A model generated the notes under the pieces. The model saw only the letters and a list, made by a program, of their open reading frames with translations, was not told the origin of the DNA and did no database searches. Below are positions 1-8,439 of a stretch of DNA of 64,000 nt, one piece after another. The DNA is from Cyanobium sp. ATX 6F1 (GTDB taxonomy: Bacteria; Cyanobacteriota; Cyanobacteriia; PCC-6307; Cyanobiaceae), in assembly GCF_024346315.1 (NCBI RefSeq), contig NZ_JAGQCS010000004.1:1-64000 (forward strand). The letters are read 5' to 3'. Position 1 is the first letter of the stretch; the number at the start of each line of letters is the position of its first letter. Made by a program: the position numbers and the translations under genes.

Positions 1-26
1 TAGCAGCGGCTGACTGAGGCCCATCG

Positions 27-1598
27 ATGGGGCCCGGACAGCAGAAGGACGGAGTCTCAGCTATTCAGCTCAGGGGTCGATCCGCTGTGGCCAGGGGTTC
101 GCTGCTCAATTGGCAACAAACTCCTAGCAGGGGCCTCGACACGACAACAGCTCTCCTGATTCTGCGTGAAATTGCTAGAGCACTGAAGCTTTCAGTCCCC
201 CGAAGGGACATCGAAACGCTATTGGCTCAGGCCGACTGCAACCGGACCGCAGAAACTCCAGAGGCACTCATGGGCCTCGGCGTGACTGCAGCCGATCCAA
301 TCGTGACTAACGAGCCCGATTGGTTGCTGGAAGGTGTGGTTCCTCGGGGCGTTCTTACCCTGATGGTTGCTCCGCCGAAGGTCGGCAAGACCAGACTTGC
401 CGTGGGTCTAGTGGCAGCCCTTCTTGGCAAGAAGGGCAGTTTCATTGACCGGGCAGTGACACCCATGACGCCGCCGCAGGTGATCATTTTTGGCCCAGAT
501 ATGCCGGAGGCTGTCTGGATGACGATGCTCGGAAAGGCTGGCTTGTGTCAGCGAGACCATGAAGGCAACGAACGCTTGCAGGCTGGAATCACCCTCTTCC
601 ACGAGGGCAACTGCTTCCCACCGCACCAGAACGGCATCGATGCCATTCGGCGCATGGCCCTTGCCCAGCCTGGTTCGTTGATGATCGTCGACACCTTGCA
701 CTCGTTCTTCTGTCCGCTCAGGATCGGCGAAAGTTCTGTGAAGGTGGCCGAACCATTGCGAGCCCTATCCAAGGCGCTATTGGGCACGAACACCACGGGT
801 TTGTTGCTTCACCACGTCAGCTACGCCACCGGTAGAAGCCGTGGCAGCTCTGCCATTCCTGCGGCTGCGTCCCAGATCGTGACCCTCAGTGAGCTCGGTG
901 GGAGCTTGATCAAGCTGCACACCAAAGGCCGCCATGGCCCAGAGCAGAACATGACGATCAGGCTCAATGACGACGGGATCTTCGAATCAGGGAAGCGGGT
1001 CGAGGAGGAAGCGTTGGTCTTCAAGCTGGAAACAGCTGAAGATGAACTGCAACCCCGTGAACGTACCGCTTTACGTGCTCTACGCCGCCTGAGTCCGTCT
1101 TGCCCCAACGGCGTCACTGCGGCTGCGGTAGTTGCCGAGATTGGCCAAACCGGTGGTCCAGATGAATGCGTTGGTCGTCGACCCCTGAACCGATTGGTCC
1201 GGCATGGTTTAGCTACCTCCTGGAAGGCCAGCAATAGCCGTGCCATGGAGAACCGCTACCAGCCCGTCGTGATCGACGGCCTCTTCGGAGAACTCAACTC
1301 GGAGGACGCCGCCACCAACGCGGTGGTGACCGTTCAGCCCAAGGCGGTCGAGGTCACTGCCTCCACAGAGCCCTCCCAACCGTCCGAACTGGCCACGGGG
1401 GAAGGTGACGAGCCCGCGCCGACTGAAGCCCCCACCGTGCAGTCCCAGCACGCTGAGGGCCAGCCCCGCAGGAAGAGCAAGGCAGCCGCTACACCTGAGC
1501 AGACAGGGCACGCCCCGGCAGAGGTGGTCGGCCTGGGCGGGGCCAACGACAACGTTGGCCCCGCCGTAACTGCAGCCCCTGTTGCCCAGGAGGTCTGA
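27..1598 (+). CDS. RepA/AAA_25-like P-loop ATPase
   Basis: This 523-residue protein is a RecA-fold ATPase of the RepA/AAA_25 kind found in plasmid, phage and satellite replication modules. The Walker A motif APPKVGKT lies at about residues 115-122, and a Walker-B-like stretch (SLMIVDTLHSFF) follows about 100 residues later. Residues from about 430 to the end are low-complexity (A, T, P, E rich), suggesting a flexible tail. The first 90 residues match nothing I recognise. A stop codon lies in frame 10 bases upstream, so the start is inside the window, although an upstream primase-like partner may lie outside it. By family the role would be helicase loading or unwinding during replication; that is inference. 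A strong terminator follows. Confidence 0.75.
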   Translation: MGPGQQKDGVSAIQLRGRSAVARGSLLNWQQTPSRGLDTTTALLILREIARALKLSVPRRDIETLLAQADCNRTAETPEALMGLGVTAADPIVTNEPDWLLEGVVPRGVLTLMVAPPKVGKTRLAVGLVAALLGKKGSFIDRAVTPMTPPQVIIFGPDMPEAVWMTMLGKAGLCQRDHEGNERLQAGITLFHEGNCFPPHQNGIDAIRRMALAQPGSLMIVDTLHSFFCPLRIGESSVKVAEPLRALSKALLGTNTTGLLLHHVSYATGRSRGSSAIPAAASQIVTLSELGGSLIKLHTKGRHGPEQNMTIRLNDDGIFESGKRVEEEALVFKLETAEDELQPRERTALRALRRLSPSCPNGVTAAAVVAEIGQTGGPDECVGRRPLNRLVRHGLATSWKASNSRAMENRYQPVVIDGLFGELNSEDAATNAVVTVQPKAVEVTASTEPSQPSELATGEGDEPAPTEAPTVQSQHAEGQPRRKSKAAATPEQTGHAPAEVVGLGGANDNVGPAVTAAPVAQEV

Positions 1599-1623
1599 TC
1601 CCCACCAGACACCCCTGAACCCG

Positions 1624-1653
1624 AGCCCTTGGTCGTTGACCAGGGGCTTTTTT
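1624..1653 (+). terminator. Rho-independent terminator of the RepA-like ATPase gene
   Basis: An 11-bp stem (AGCCCTTGGTC / GACCAGGGGCT, one G-T wobble) with a 3-base loop is followed directly by six T residues. It starts about 26 bases after the stop codon of the ATPase gene. Confidence 0.85.
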
Positions 1654-1847
1654 CTGGTGCGGACGTCGAGTCGAAGACGACATCACCCGCCCAACGTCTA
1701 CTGGTGTCGGGGTAAAGAACCAGTTGCTTCCCCTAGAAGCAAGTCTAATTGCGCTGGCCTGACCAGCTAAGGGTGGAAACCCAGCCACACCAATGGTTCT
1801 CCTGCTCTCCGACCGTTGCTGCCCAGCCTCGAACCTACCCCCGGTGG

Positions 1848-1884
1848 TGGCAGCTGCGGTGAAGGGCCAGCCGGCAAGGCTGGC
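1848..1884 (-). repeat. Intergenic hairpin repeat, copy A
   Basis: GCCAGCC-GGCAA-GGCTGGC forms a hairpin preceded on the + strand by GGCAGCTGCGGTGAAGG. The same block recurs at 3423-3461. Both copies lie just past the 3' end of a minus-strand gene (33 bases here), so they may be related terminator or mRNA 3'-end elements, though no clear T tract is present. The rest of the 1599-1917 spacer shows no gene. Confidence 0.6.
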
Positions 1885-1917
1885 AGGCTCTGGTGTCCCC
1901 GGCGTGTGCCATTGAGC

Positions 1918-2673
1918 TCACTTTCTCAGCCCACAGCCCACATTCGTTACGCTTCCGTTGGGGCAGGTTGTCCGACTGAATTGGGCACCCTTGAGATCGG
2001 CACCGCTGAGGTCAGCCCAGAGCAAGTTGGTTTTACTGAGATCGGCCCCAGCGAACTCGCTCCCTCTGAGGTCTGTCCCGGTGAGGTCTGCCCCCTGTAG
2101 ATCAGCGTTGGTGAACTTGGTTCCAACAAAACTGGTCCTGCTGAGGTTGGCACCTGCAAGATCAAATCCGGTGAGGTCAGCACCAGCAAGCACTGGGAAC
2201 TTAACTTCTCGGAGAAACTGAAACACCATGCTTCTGCGCTGGGGACCAAGTGGACTATGGCCAGAGAGTTGGGTCAAGGCCGTCAGTGTCAGAGCACGCG
2301 CAATTGAATTTGCCTCTGTTCCTTCCTGCCTAGCCTGCTGGGAAACTCTGGCGTCTAGAAGTATGGTCTTCATCTCTGATGTGTATTCTCTCAGGACAGT
2401 ATCTTTTCTCTCCTCTGTTGCAATATCTCGCTGACGAACCTCACTGACGTGATTAAAAAGAAGTCCTCCTGCTGCAATCACCACTGGAACGGAGATGGAA
2501 GCCACCGCATCCAACCCTCCCCTGCCTGACTTCTCACCTAGCCCCGACCACCGCCACAGTGCCGTCAGCGGCGCAAGACATGAGGGGTTCGAAAGCTCTT
2601 GCTCAGCTTGCTGTTGGTTTTCTGACTCCGTTTGCCAGGGGTGGATCCTGCTGATGAGGTGTGCCCTTGCCAT
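1918..2673 (-). CDS. Membrane-anchored pentapeptide-repeat protein
   Basis: The C-terminal ~80 residues are A(D/N)LxG-type pentapeptide repeats (GADLTGFDLAGANLSRT and onward), which fold as a right-handed quadrilateral beta-helix. An N-terminal hydrophobic segment (VASISVPVVIAAGGLLF) is a likely membrane anchor, followed by a charged, probably helical linker. I chose the ATG at 2673 because GGAAG sits just upstream; a GTG at 2781 would add 36 residues and overlap the preceding small ORF by 8 bases. The function of the family is generally unknown. A second, differently built pentapeptide protein is encoded at 29915-31081. Hairpin copy A lies just downstream. Confidence 0.75.
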   Translation of the reverse strand: MARAHLISRIHPWQTESENQQQAEQELSNPSCLAPLTALWRWSGLGEKSGRGGLDAVASISVPVVIAAGGLLFNHVSEVRQRDIATEERKDTVLREYTSEMKTILLDARVSQQARQEGTEANSIARALTLTALTQLSGHSPLGPQRRSMVFQFLREVKFPVLAGADLTGFDLAGANLSRTSFVGTKFTNADLQGADLTGTDLRGSEFAGADLSKTNLLWADLSGADLKGAQFSRTTCPNGSVTNVGCGLRK

Positions 2674-2773
2674 GATCTTCCGCTTGTCGGGCGTATGCCG
2701 TGACGATGTTTGGCTTGATCTACCAAGGAGACCCCATAGCCCAAGCTTCGGTTCCTGGTCCGGTTGCGGGGAT

Positions 2774-3016
2774 TCAGCCACGGAAGTCGATCACTTGCTT
2801 GGATGCTAAATCAGCTCTCTGAAGGATCTCAATCAAATGCATGGTGCTTTCTGGCAAGCACCTCAACCGAAAGCTCTGAACCGAGACCTTGTGTTGCAGC
2901 ATCATCACCTCCTTTTCTATCGATAACCGTTCAGCTTTAGGAGTGTCACGTTGACTTCTTTCGTTCCGATCAGGATATTTATCTTCAGGCTGCCGCAGGT
3001 TCAAGCTGCTACTCAC
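2774..3016 (-). CDS. Hypothetical protein, 80 aa
   Basis: This is a short GTG-initiated reading frame directly upstream of the pentapeptide gene. The product is hydrophilic and charged in its first half (many K, R, E and D) with a more hydrophobic end, and has no motif I recognise. If the pentapeptide gene used its upstream GTG start the two would overlap by 8 bases, which would suggest translational coupling. No convincing ribosome-binding site is visible, so this could be spurious. Confidence 0.3.
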   Translation of the reverse strand: MSSSLNLRQPEDKYPDRNERSQRDTPKAERLSIEKEVMMLQHKVSVQSFRLRCLPESTMHLIEILQRADLASKQVIDFRG

Positions 3017-3090
3017 CTTGGGTGAGCTGTGTGTGATGCGCCTGAACCAAGAACAACATGCCGCGTTTCGTCCAAAGGTTGGCCTGTAGC

Positions 3091-3297
3091 TCAGTGGCTT
3101 GTCAGCTCCTGGGAGAGGGCCAGGATGATCTTGTGAAGGTGCTCAATGCGAGCCACCAGATCAGCCATGCGTTCCGGTGGGGTGCCCGGAGCTTGAATCT
3201 CTCGGGAGATCTCCCCCATTCGGTGCCGCAACTCCGCGCAACGGGCAACACGAGGGTCCGGTTCAGTCACACCTGTTGTTGCGACCAGGAAAGTCAA
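3091..3297 (-). CDS. Small helical hypothetical protein
   Basis: The 68-codon frame reads as an amphipathic, probably helical protein (RMGEISREIQ, RMADLVARIEHLHKIILALSQEL) that could form a coiled coil. The annotated start is TTG; a GTG at 3270 is an equally good start and would remove nine residues. I do not recognise a family. It lies between the sigma-like gene and the 80-aa ORF on the same strand. Confidence 0.4.
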   Translation of the reverse strand: MTFLVATTGVTEPDPRVARCAELRHRMGEISREIQAPGTPPERMADLVARIEHLHKIILALSQELTSH

Positions 3298-3422
3298 GCT
3301 AGATCAGCTGGTTGGTCGGCTTGAACACAACCAGCACCAGCCTGCAGGCAGTGCCGCTCTTAACAGCTCATGCTGCGGCGTTTTGCTTGGCAGGAGCGTT
3401 CACAGACCAACGACTTCCGAGC

Positions 3423-3461
3423 TGGCAGCTGCAGTGAAGGGCCAGCCGTTGGAAGGCTGGC
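3423..3461 (-). repeat. Intergenic hairpin repeat, copy B
   Basis: A perfect 9-bp stem (GGGCCAGCC / GGCTGGCCC) with a 5-base loop is preceded by GGCAGCTGCAGTGAA, nearly identical to copy A at 1848-1884. It lies about 10 bases past the stop of the sigma-like gene. Confidence 0.6.
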
Positions 3462-3471
3462 CCGTCGGCCG

Positions 3472-4062
3472 TCAGGCCGTGACCTGTTCCCGCAGCGTGG
3501 CCAGGGCCTTTTTACGGGCCCGGCAGACCGTCATGGGGCTGAGGCCCAGCTGCGCCGCTGCCTGACGGAGGGACAAGCCTTCCAGCACGGTCAGACGCAG
3601 GCTGGCAGCTTGCGCAGCGGGCAGTTGGTCCACCAGGGTGTCGAGCGTGGCAGCGAGCTGCGGGTCGGTGGGTGCCGTGTCAGGTGCCGCCAGTTGATCG
3701 AGCAACATGGTGGGCTGCCCACCCAACGGTGCATCGAGGCTGGTGTGGCCGTAGGCGTGGGTACCGAGCTCGTGCTGACGCCGGGATACCCGGACCAGAC
3801 GGGAACGATCCCGGAGGTAGTGGCTCAAAGCCCCCTGGATGCAGTGCCGCAGGTACGGGACAGGATTGTCGTGTGCAGCGTCAAGACGGCTGACGGCGCG
3901 GACGAGCTCCAGGCGGGCCACCTGCTGAGCATCATCCCGTTCGATCAGGCCGCTGTACTGGCGGTGGAAACAACCGCCGATCGTGTCAGCGAGGGCCAGG
4001 TGGTCGAGCACCAATTGGTCACGGTGCCGTTGGGGGGATTGGGAGGCAACTGAGCGTGCCAT
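3472..4062 (-). CDS. Small sigma-70-family RNA polymerase sigma factor
   Basis: The 196-residue product has a sigma region-2-like helical segment (about residues 15-85, including ERDDAQQVARLELVRAV and PYLRHCIQGALSHYL), a short linker, and a region-4 helix-turn-helix at about 160-190 (LSLRQAAAQLGLSPMTVCRA). Size and layout fit an alternative (group 3-like) sigma factor that directs RNA polymerase to a limited promoter set. No anti-sigma gene is seen next to it. Its place in an accessory region suggests it may serve local or element-borne promoters; this is inference. Confidence 0.7.
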   Translation of the reverse strand: MARSVASQSPQRHRDQLVLDHLALADTIGGCFHRQYSGLIERDDAQQVARLELVRAVSRLDAAHDNPVPYLRHCIQGALSHYLRDRSRLVRVSRRQHELGTHAYGHTSLDAPLGGQPTMLLDQLAAPDTAPTDPQLAATLDTLVDQLPAAQAASLRLTVLEGLSLRQAAAQLGLSPMTVCRARKKALATLREQVTA

Positions 4063-4376
4063 GGGTGGGTCTGTGTAGGACCCTTACCCGCCTGCAGCCC
4101 GACAACCGCTGCCGTCCAGGGTGCTGCCAGCACAACGCTTGCCCTTGACGGCAGTGGTGAGCTACCACCGACTAGAAAACAAACCAGTGGCGTGCGGGCT
4201 GCAGGGTGTAGAGGGCCGAGCACCCACCCGTGGCCTACGGGGCTGACGACCCCCCCCCACCACCGTGAGCAGCAGCCTGGTGGCTACGAGCCGTTGAGCC
4301 AGCAGCCACCGCTTCTTGAGTCCGCCCGGGGCTCGATCGACGGACGGCTCTGGTGGCTACCGCTGGTCCGGGGCCG
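4063..4376. other. Intergenic spacer, no gene seen
   Basis: I see no credible coding region here. There is a small dyad GTGGT-GAGCT-ACCAC near 4153 and two GGTGGCTAC words (near 4279 and 4350) that recur in other spacers of the left arm, for example near 5165, 5671 and 5739. Confidence 0.4.
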
Positions 4377-4724
4377 TTAGCTCAACTTGGTTTGCAGCTT
4401 GGTCTTCGGTTTTGGCAGCGGTAGCTCCTGGGCAGTAGCCACCAGCAGCTGCTGGAGTGCCGCGGGGGTTTCAATCTCATCCCGCACCCGGAAGTACGGC
4501 TTAGCCCCTGGGTATGGCGGTAGCTCAACTGGGGTACCAAGGATCTGCCGGCCTGCTGCGGTGGGTTTCACGTACAGATCGTTGTCACAGACCAAAGCCA
4601 CTACTTTCCCCGCCAGGTACAAGGCGTATTCCCCAAACATCTTCCGCTGCGTCAGCTCACCGGGGAGGTTCACTTGCTCACAGATGTAGGTGACCGTGTC
4701 TGGATCAGTGGCCACAGGGGACAT
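4377..4724 (-). CDS. TfoX/Sxy N-terminal domain protein
   Basis: The 115-residue product matches the TfoX-N family: VNLPGELTQRKMFGEYALYL (the R-x-MFGxxxLY signature) followed by VVALVCDNDLYVKPTAAGR and the PYPGAKPYF core. Gammaproteobacterial Sxy/TfoX regulates competence genes, but stand-alone TfoX-N proteins of this size are widespread and mostly uncharacterised, so the role is open. I moved the start to the ATG at 4724; the longer frame to 4835 runs through low-complexity G/C-rich DNA. The C terminus is a lysine-rich tail. A second copy with an internal in-frame deletion is at 58869-59114. Confidence 0.8.
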   Translation of the reverse strand: MSPVATDPDTVTYICEQVNLPGELTQRKMFGEYALYLAGKVVALVCDNDLYVKPTAAGRQILGTPVELPPYPGAKPYFRVRDEIETPAALQQLLVATAQELPLPKPKTKLQTKLS

Positions 4725-4846
4725 CCGTAGTCGTTTGATCTTGGGTCCCAGGTGCTGGTCCCTGCAACTGCTCGGGGGGCAGCACTGGCAGGCCAGCAGC
4801 ACCGTGCAACCTGAGCTGCACCCCCCCGAACCCACCCCGTAGCAAT

Positions 4847-4882
4847 CCCCCCCCCGTAGGGGGGGAGCTGTCGGGGGGGGGG
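4847..4882. repeat. Homopolymer tract cluster C9 - G7 - G10
   Basis: Runs of nine C (4847-4855), seven G (4859-4865) and ten G (4873-4882) lie close together, about 125-160 bases upstream of the TfoX-N start. The C9 and G runs can form a hairpin. No gene is seen in the surrounding 4725-5185 spacer. Confidence 0.8.
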
Positions 4883-5050
4883 AGCAGGTTGTGGTGCGGG
4901 TTCACCGCTGCCGCTGCCGGCATTCCGCTTCGTATTCACGGCACAGGAACCACAGGTCAACACGCCACCGCAGGAGACGCAGCTGGTGCTGGAGACGTTG
5001 GTACAGGGTTGGTACGGCCACGGAGCAGCGGTGGAGAACGCCACCCCATC

Positions 5051-5099
5051 AGCCAGACCGCACGCCATTCGTGCCCAGAAACAAATGTGCGGTCTGGCT
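5051..5099. repeat. Perfect 13-bp inverted repeat
   Basis: AGCCAGACCGCAC (5051-5063) and GTGCGGTCTGGCT (5087-5099) are exact reverse complements around a 23-base loop. No T tract follows on either strand, so a simple terminator is unlikely. It could be a protein-binding dyad, an element end or a structured RNA. Confidence 0.75.
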
Positions 5100-5185
5100 A
5101 AAATCGGGGTGGTGTGACGCCGATGCGTAGTCCGTACCAACCACGGTGACAACCAACACCAGTGGACGGCTACCGGCGTAAGACG

Positions 5186-5533
5186 TTAACGAGTTGTACA
5201 GCTACGAACGGCATAGGTAGGGCTGTCAGTGGCTTTCGTGTATGCCACAAGCGCCAAGGTACATACTTTGACCTGGCCTGAGGGGCTTGTGATCGTGGCC
5301 TTGCCATCTAGGCAGCGGTAGCGTGGTCCAGTGTCCTGGCAGGAGTTCAAGCCTGTGAAAACGATCTTGGAGCCACTGCTCCATTGAACGTCATTCAGAT
5401 AGCTGGCGTAGCCCTGCGGTGAGGGCTTAAAAGGTAACGACTGAGCTCTTGCCCCTTGCGGTGTCAGAAGAAACCCAAGCATGACGCCTGCAATGGAAAG
5501 GGACAGACAATTGAATCCTGATCGTGGCATCAT
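5186..5533 (-). CDS. Secreted hypothetical protein
   Basis: The product begins with a typical signal peptide: a charged MMPRSG start, a hydrophobic core (LSLSIAGVMLGFLLTP) and an ARAQS cleavage site. The mature part of about 85 residues has four cysteines (CQDTGPRYRC, CTLAL, SCTTR), suggesting two disulfides in an exported domain. I recognise no family. The start at 5533 gives a normal signal peptide; an ATG at 5560 would add nine residues. Confidence 0.55.
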   Translation of the reverse strand: MMPRSGFNCLSLSIAGVMLGFLLTPQGARAQSLPFKPSPQGYASYLNDVQWSSGSKIVFTGLNSCQDTGPRYRCLDGKATITSPSGQVKVCTLALVAYTKATDSPTYAVRSCTTR

Positions 5534-5822
5534 CTTTATCTGATGTGGACTGGTTGCCATGGTAGGTGCATTCGGACCTGGTGAATTGGCAGCTTTTGTC
5601 TCTTCCCTGATCTCAGCCACTCCTCTTGTCAAAGCTCCCTCCAGCAAGGAGGCCACTGGGTTGGATCACCATGGCGGCTACCAGCCAGGGCCACTAGGTG
5701 GTCAACACAGGCCACTAGGGTTGACGTCAACCAGCTGACGGCTACCGGTGGTAGCAGTGACCAGGGCAGCTGGCAGCGTGTGGTGCCCAGTGCCGGGTGG
5801 CACCAGGCACCTGCGGCAGAGC

Positions 5823-6167
5823 TCAAGTAGCCCAATCCAACGGCAGGTCGTCGGGGAGCTCGTCGATTTGCTGCTCGTCCAGCCAGTGGTCACCGCAGGA
5901 CCAGGAATCCCAACCGGAACCAATCAGGGACGGGACGTCTGCAGGGTCTGGCTCTGACCAGTCACCGGCAGCGGCGGCAGTAGCCCAGGCATCAATGACA
6001 GCGTCGAGCTGGGGTGCACCTGGGGATGGTTGAGCCTTGGTGGCCAGGTACCAGCGGTGGGCCTGGACTGTGAAGCGGTGGGTAGTAGCAACGGCAAACC
6101 ACCCGCAGGCCAGTGCGTGGGCCAGCAAGGTGGTCAGGATCGTGGTCGGTGTAGTGGTCGGCTCCAT
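5823..6167 (-). CDS. Hypothetical protein with acidic C terminus
   Basis: The 114-residue frame starts MEPTTTPTTILTTLLAHALACGWF, a mildly hydrophobic N-terminal helix, continues with TTHRFTVQAHRWYLATKAQ, and ends in an acidic, tryptophan-containing segment (DWSEPDPADVPSLIG, DEQQIDELPDDLPLDW). The composition looks like a real protein, but no family is recognised. It may be a peripheral or single-pass membrane protein. Confidence 0.45.
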   Translation of the reverse strand: MEPTTTPTTILTTLLAHALACGWFAVATTHRFTVQAHRWYLATKAQPSPGAPQLDAVIDAWATAAAAGDWSEPDPADVPSLIGSGWDSWSCGDHWLDEQQIDELPDDLPLDWAT

Positions 6168-6545
6168 TGGGGGCACGGCAAGAACACCGTTCCCCCCCAC
6201 CGGCTACAACGTCTCAGGCCAGGGTGCCGCCCGGCACACCGCGTAGCCCTTGCCGGACGTTGTCCCCACCCTGGCAACTGCCAGCTGGTGGGGTGCCGGT
6301 GGACCATGGGAGGTGTGGGGTCGTGTCCACCAAGAGCCGTCGGTGTGGCCCCAGGCCGATCAGTCCTGCTGGCCAGCCAAGTCTTCAGGGCAGATCAGAT
6401 CAGCTGCTTGTCGGGCCGAGGCCTACCTGGTCATGCGGACCCGGGCCCGCGCCGTAGGCATTAAAACGCTCGCACATTTCCCTTCAAGACCGGTTGAGGT
6501 CTCCAGCGTGAAATTGGGCTGATCACCACTACCACCTGCAAGACC
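6168..6545. other. Intergenic spacer, no gene recognised
   Basis: Open frames exist on both strands, but none reads like a natural protein. I see no clear RNA or repeat. Confidence 0.35.
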
Positions 6546-6740
6546 ATGATCCGCGTTCACGTTGCAGACCACCAGGAAGCAGCCGCTGTTTGGCGGTCCC
6601 TCCAGCAGCAGGAAACCATTCAACGCGTGGCCCTGCACCTTGACGGCCAGGGGCACCTCTGGAATCTGTCCAGAGCCAATGACGGCCATTGGGCAACTGA
6701 CCCGCCCAGGCCCAGTGCAATGCCTGAAATGATGCCTTAG
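6546..6740 (+). CDS. Hypothetical protein, 64 aa
   Basis: The reading frame MIRVHVADHQEAAAVWRSL with VALHLDGQGHLWNLSRAND looks like a compact alpha/beta protein and is more protein-like than the opposite-strand frames over the same bases. It is convergent with the DMT transporter gene. Family and function are unknown. Confidence 0.4.
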   Translation: MIRVHVADHQEAAAVWRSLQQQETIQRVALHLDGQGHLWNLSRANDGHWATDPPRPSAMPEMMP

Positions 6741-6778
6741 GCCCGACAAAGCCTGCCTTTCGTCTGTATTGACGATGC

Positions 6779-7891
6779 TCAACCGCCATGGCCGTGACGG
6801 TGATGCACATCACTGACGTGGGGGTGCTCATGCTCAATCGGTGCGTGTTGATGCTCATGGGCATGCCAGTACGCCCGCTCAGGATTACCAGCTGACGGGT
6901 TATCGGCAGGGTGGTCGTGGCTGTGGTGCGGGTCTCCGGCAGCCGGATCGTGCCTGTGACGGTGGGCATGCCAGAACTCAGCGTGCCGGTGCCAGTGGGC
7001 ATGGTCTTCCTTCAGCAGCACGGCCACACCGAGCAGCATCAAGACTGCAGCCATGGTCAAGCCAAGGGTGAAAGCTTCACCCAGCACCAACACGGAGAAC
7101 AGCAATCCCACGAACGGAGCCGTTGCAAACACCACGGATTCCCGAGCTGCACCCAGGTGGCGTAGGGCTATCAGATCCAGCCAAATTGAGAAGCCGTACC
7201 CCACCGCGCCAATGGCCAGCACTGCCAGCAACGAGTTCCACGCTGGCAGTGGCTGACCCGCACCGAGGGCCAGAATCAGCATCGGAGCTGACGCCCCAAT
7301 GGCTTTCAACAGGGCAACCTGGATGGGGTTGCGCAGGCTGAGGCGTTGGCTGAGGTTGTTGTCGATCCCCCAAGCCAGGCAGGCACCGCCGATCAACAGG
7401 GTGCCGAGAAGGTTTGCACTGTTCAAGGAGCCGTCGGTGAGCAGCACAGCACCGGTGAGGATCAGAACGGCAGCAATCAGCCCCCTGCGGCTGAGGTGTT
7501 CACGACCAATCAGCACGGCAATCAGCAACGTGAACACTGCTTCCAGGTTCAGCAGCAGCGAGGCAGATCCCGCAGACAGCAGGGTGAGGCCCTGGACCAA
7601 GCAAAGTGGACCAATCATCCCTCCACAAACAGTGAGCCCAAGGAGCATGGGAAGGTCACTCCGCTGAACCGGTGATTCTTCCTGTTGATGGCGTACAAAC
7701 CCACGCACCACCAGCAGCCCGAACGAGGCTCCGGCGTAAAGCAGTGCCGCAATCATCAGTGGGGAGGCAGCACTGCTGATTACGCTGATCAAGGGAGCAC
7801 TGATGCCAAAGAGCAAGGCGGCCAGCAAGCCGGCAGTCAGCCCCCACCGCTGTGGGGTATCCCTGGCCTTGGGAGCATGATCGTGGTCCAT
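6779..7891 (-). CDS. DMT-superfamily (EamA) transporter with histidine-rich tail
   Basis: The first ~290 residues are a ten-helix drug/metabolite transporter core with two EamA repeats (LTAGLLAALLFGISAPLI at the start, NLLGTLLIGGACLAWGIDNN opening the second half). The last ~75 residues are extremely histidine-rich (HWHRHAEFWHAHRHRHD, HHSHDHP, HAHEHQHAPIEHEHPH), a plausible cytoplasmic metal-binding tail. DMT proteins export amino acids, drugs or other metabolites; the tail makes a metal-linked role (Zn, Ni, Co or Cu) attractive but unproven. It looks monocistronic, and no metal-regulator gene is adjacent. Confidence 0.85.
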   Translation of the reverse strand: MDHDHAPKARDTPQRWGLTAGLLAALLFGISAPLISVISSAASPLMIAALLYAGASFGLLVVRGFVRHQQEESPVQRSDLPMLLGLTVCGGMIGPLCLVQGLTLLSAGSASLLLNLEAVFTLLIAVLIGREHLSRRGLIAAVLILTGAVLLTDGSLNSANLLGTLLIGGACLAWGIDNNLSQRLSLRNPIQVALLKAIGASAPMLILALGAGQPLPAWNSLLAVLAIGAVGYGFSIWLDLIALRHLGAARESVVFATAPFVGLLFSVLVLGEAFTLGLTMAAVLMLLGVAVLLKEDHAHWHRHAEFWHAHRHRHDPAAGDPHHSHDHPADNPSAGNPERAYWHAHEHQHAPIEHEHPHVSDVHHRHGHGG

Positions 7892-8439
7892 GGCTTCAGC
7901 TCAGCCCAACCACCAGTTTGCTGGAGGGCTGCAACCAGTCACTGAAACTGACGTCCTTGCCCAGAGCACAGGATGGGTGAGGCTCTCAGCTGTCATCAAG
8001 CCACTGTGCAGACCAAACTCCATGGGGTTTCAAGAATTCGTCTTCTGCGCCGAAGGCAACTTTCCGCTCAATCTGCAACGGGTCCGCCGCTCGGATCGAC
8101 TTCTCCTTTCTCTCTCGCTCATTCTCTCACCAAACGGAGCTCGAACGCCTCAAACAACAGTCGGGCCTAACGCATCAACCATCTGGCAGCACTTTGCATG
8201 ATCAGATCAAGCCCCATCAGACGTTAGCTCCCTAAGTAATGCTCCAGTCCGAAATCAAGCAAGAAGAGGCAGCAAACTGCACGACATTGCGTTGATCAAT
8301 TCGATAGCTCATTCTTTCCCTGATGCCACGGCCTCCAGGATTTGCCGTGTTCTTCAACACCAAGGGCAATGCTGAGTTCCTCATATTTGGTTCGACCTTT
8401 CAGCCTTTCAATAGGCTGTGCCTCAGCTTCGGGGTCGAC
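7892..8439. other. Spacer between the DMT transporter and psiE-like genes
   Basis: This 548-base divergent spacer must hold promoters for both genes. I searched it for a Pho box, given the PsiE-type product, and found no regular 11-bp-spaced TTAA repeats. No coding region is convincing. Confidence 0.35.

Noticed and set aside
8200-8439. Pho box upstream of the PsiE-like gene
   Set aside because: TTAA-like words are present but without the regular 11-base spacing found at 46025-46054.
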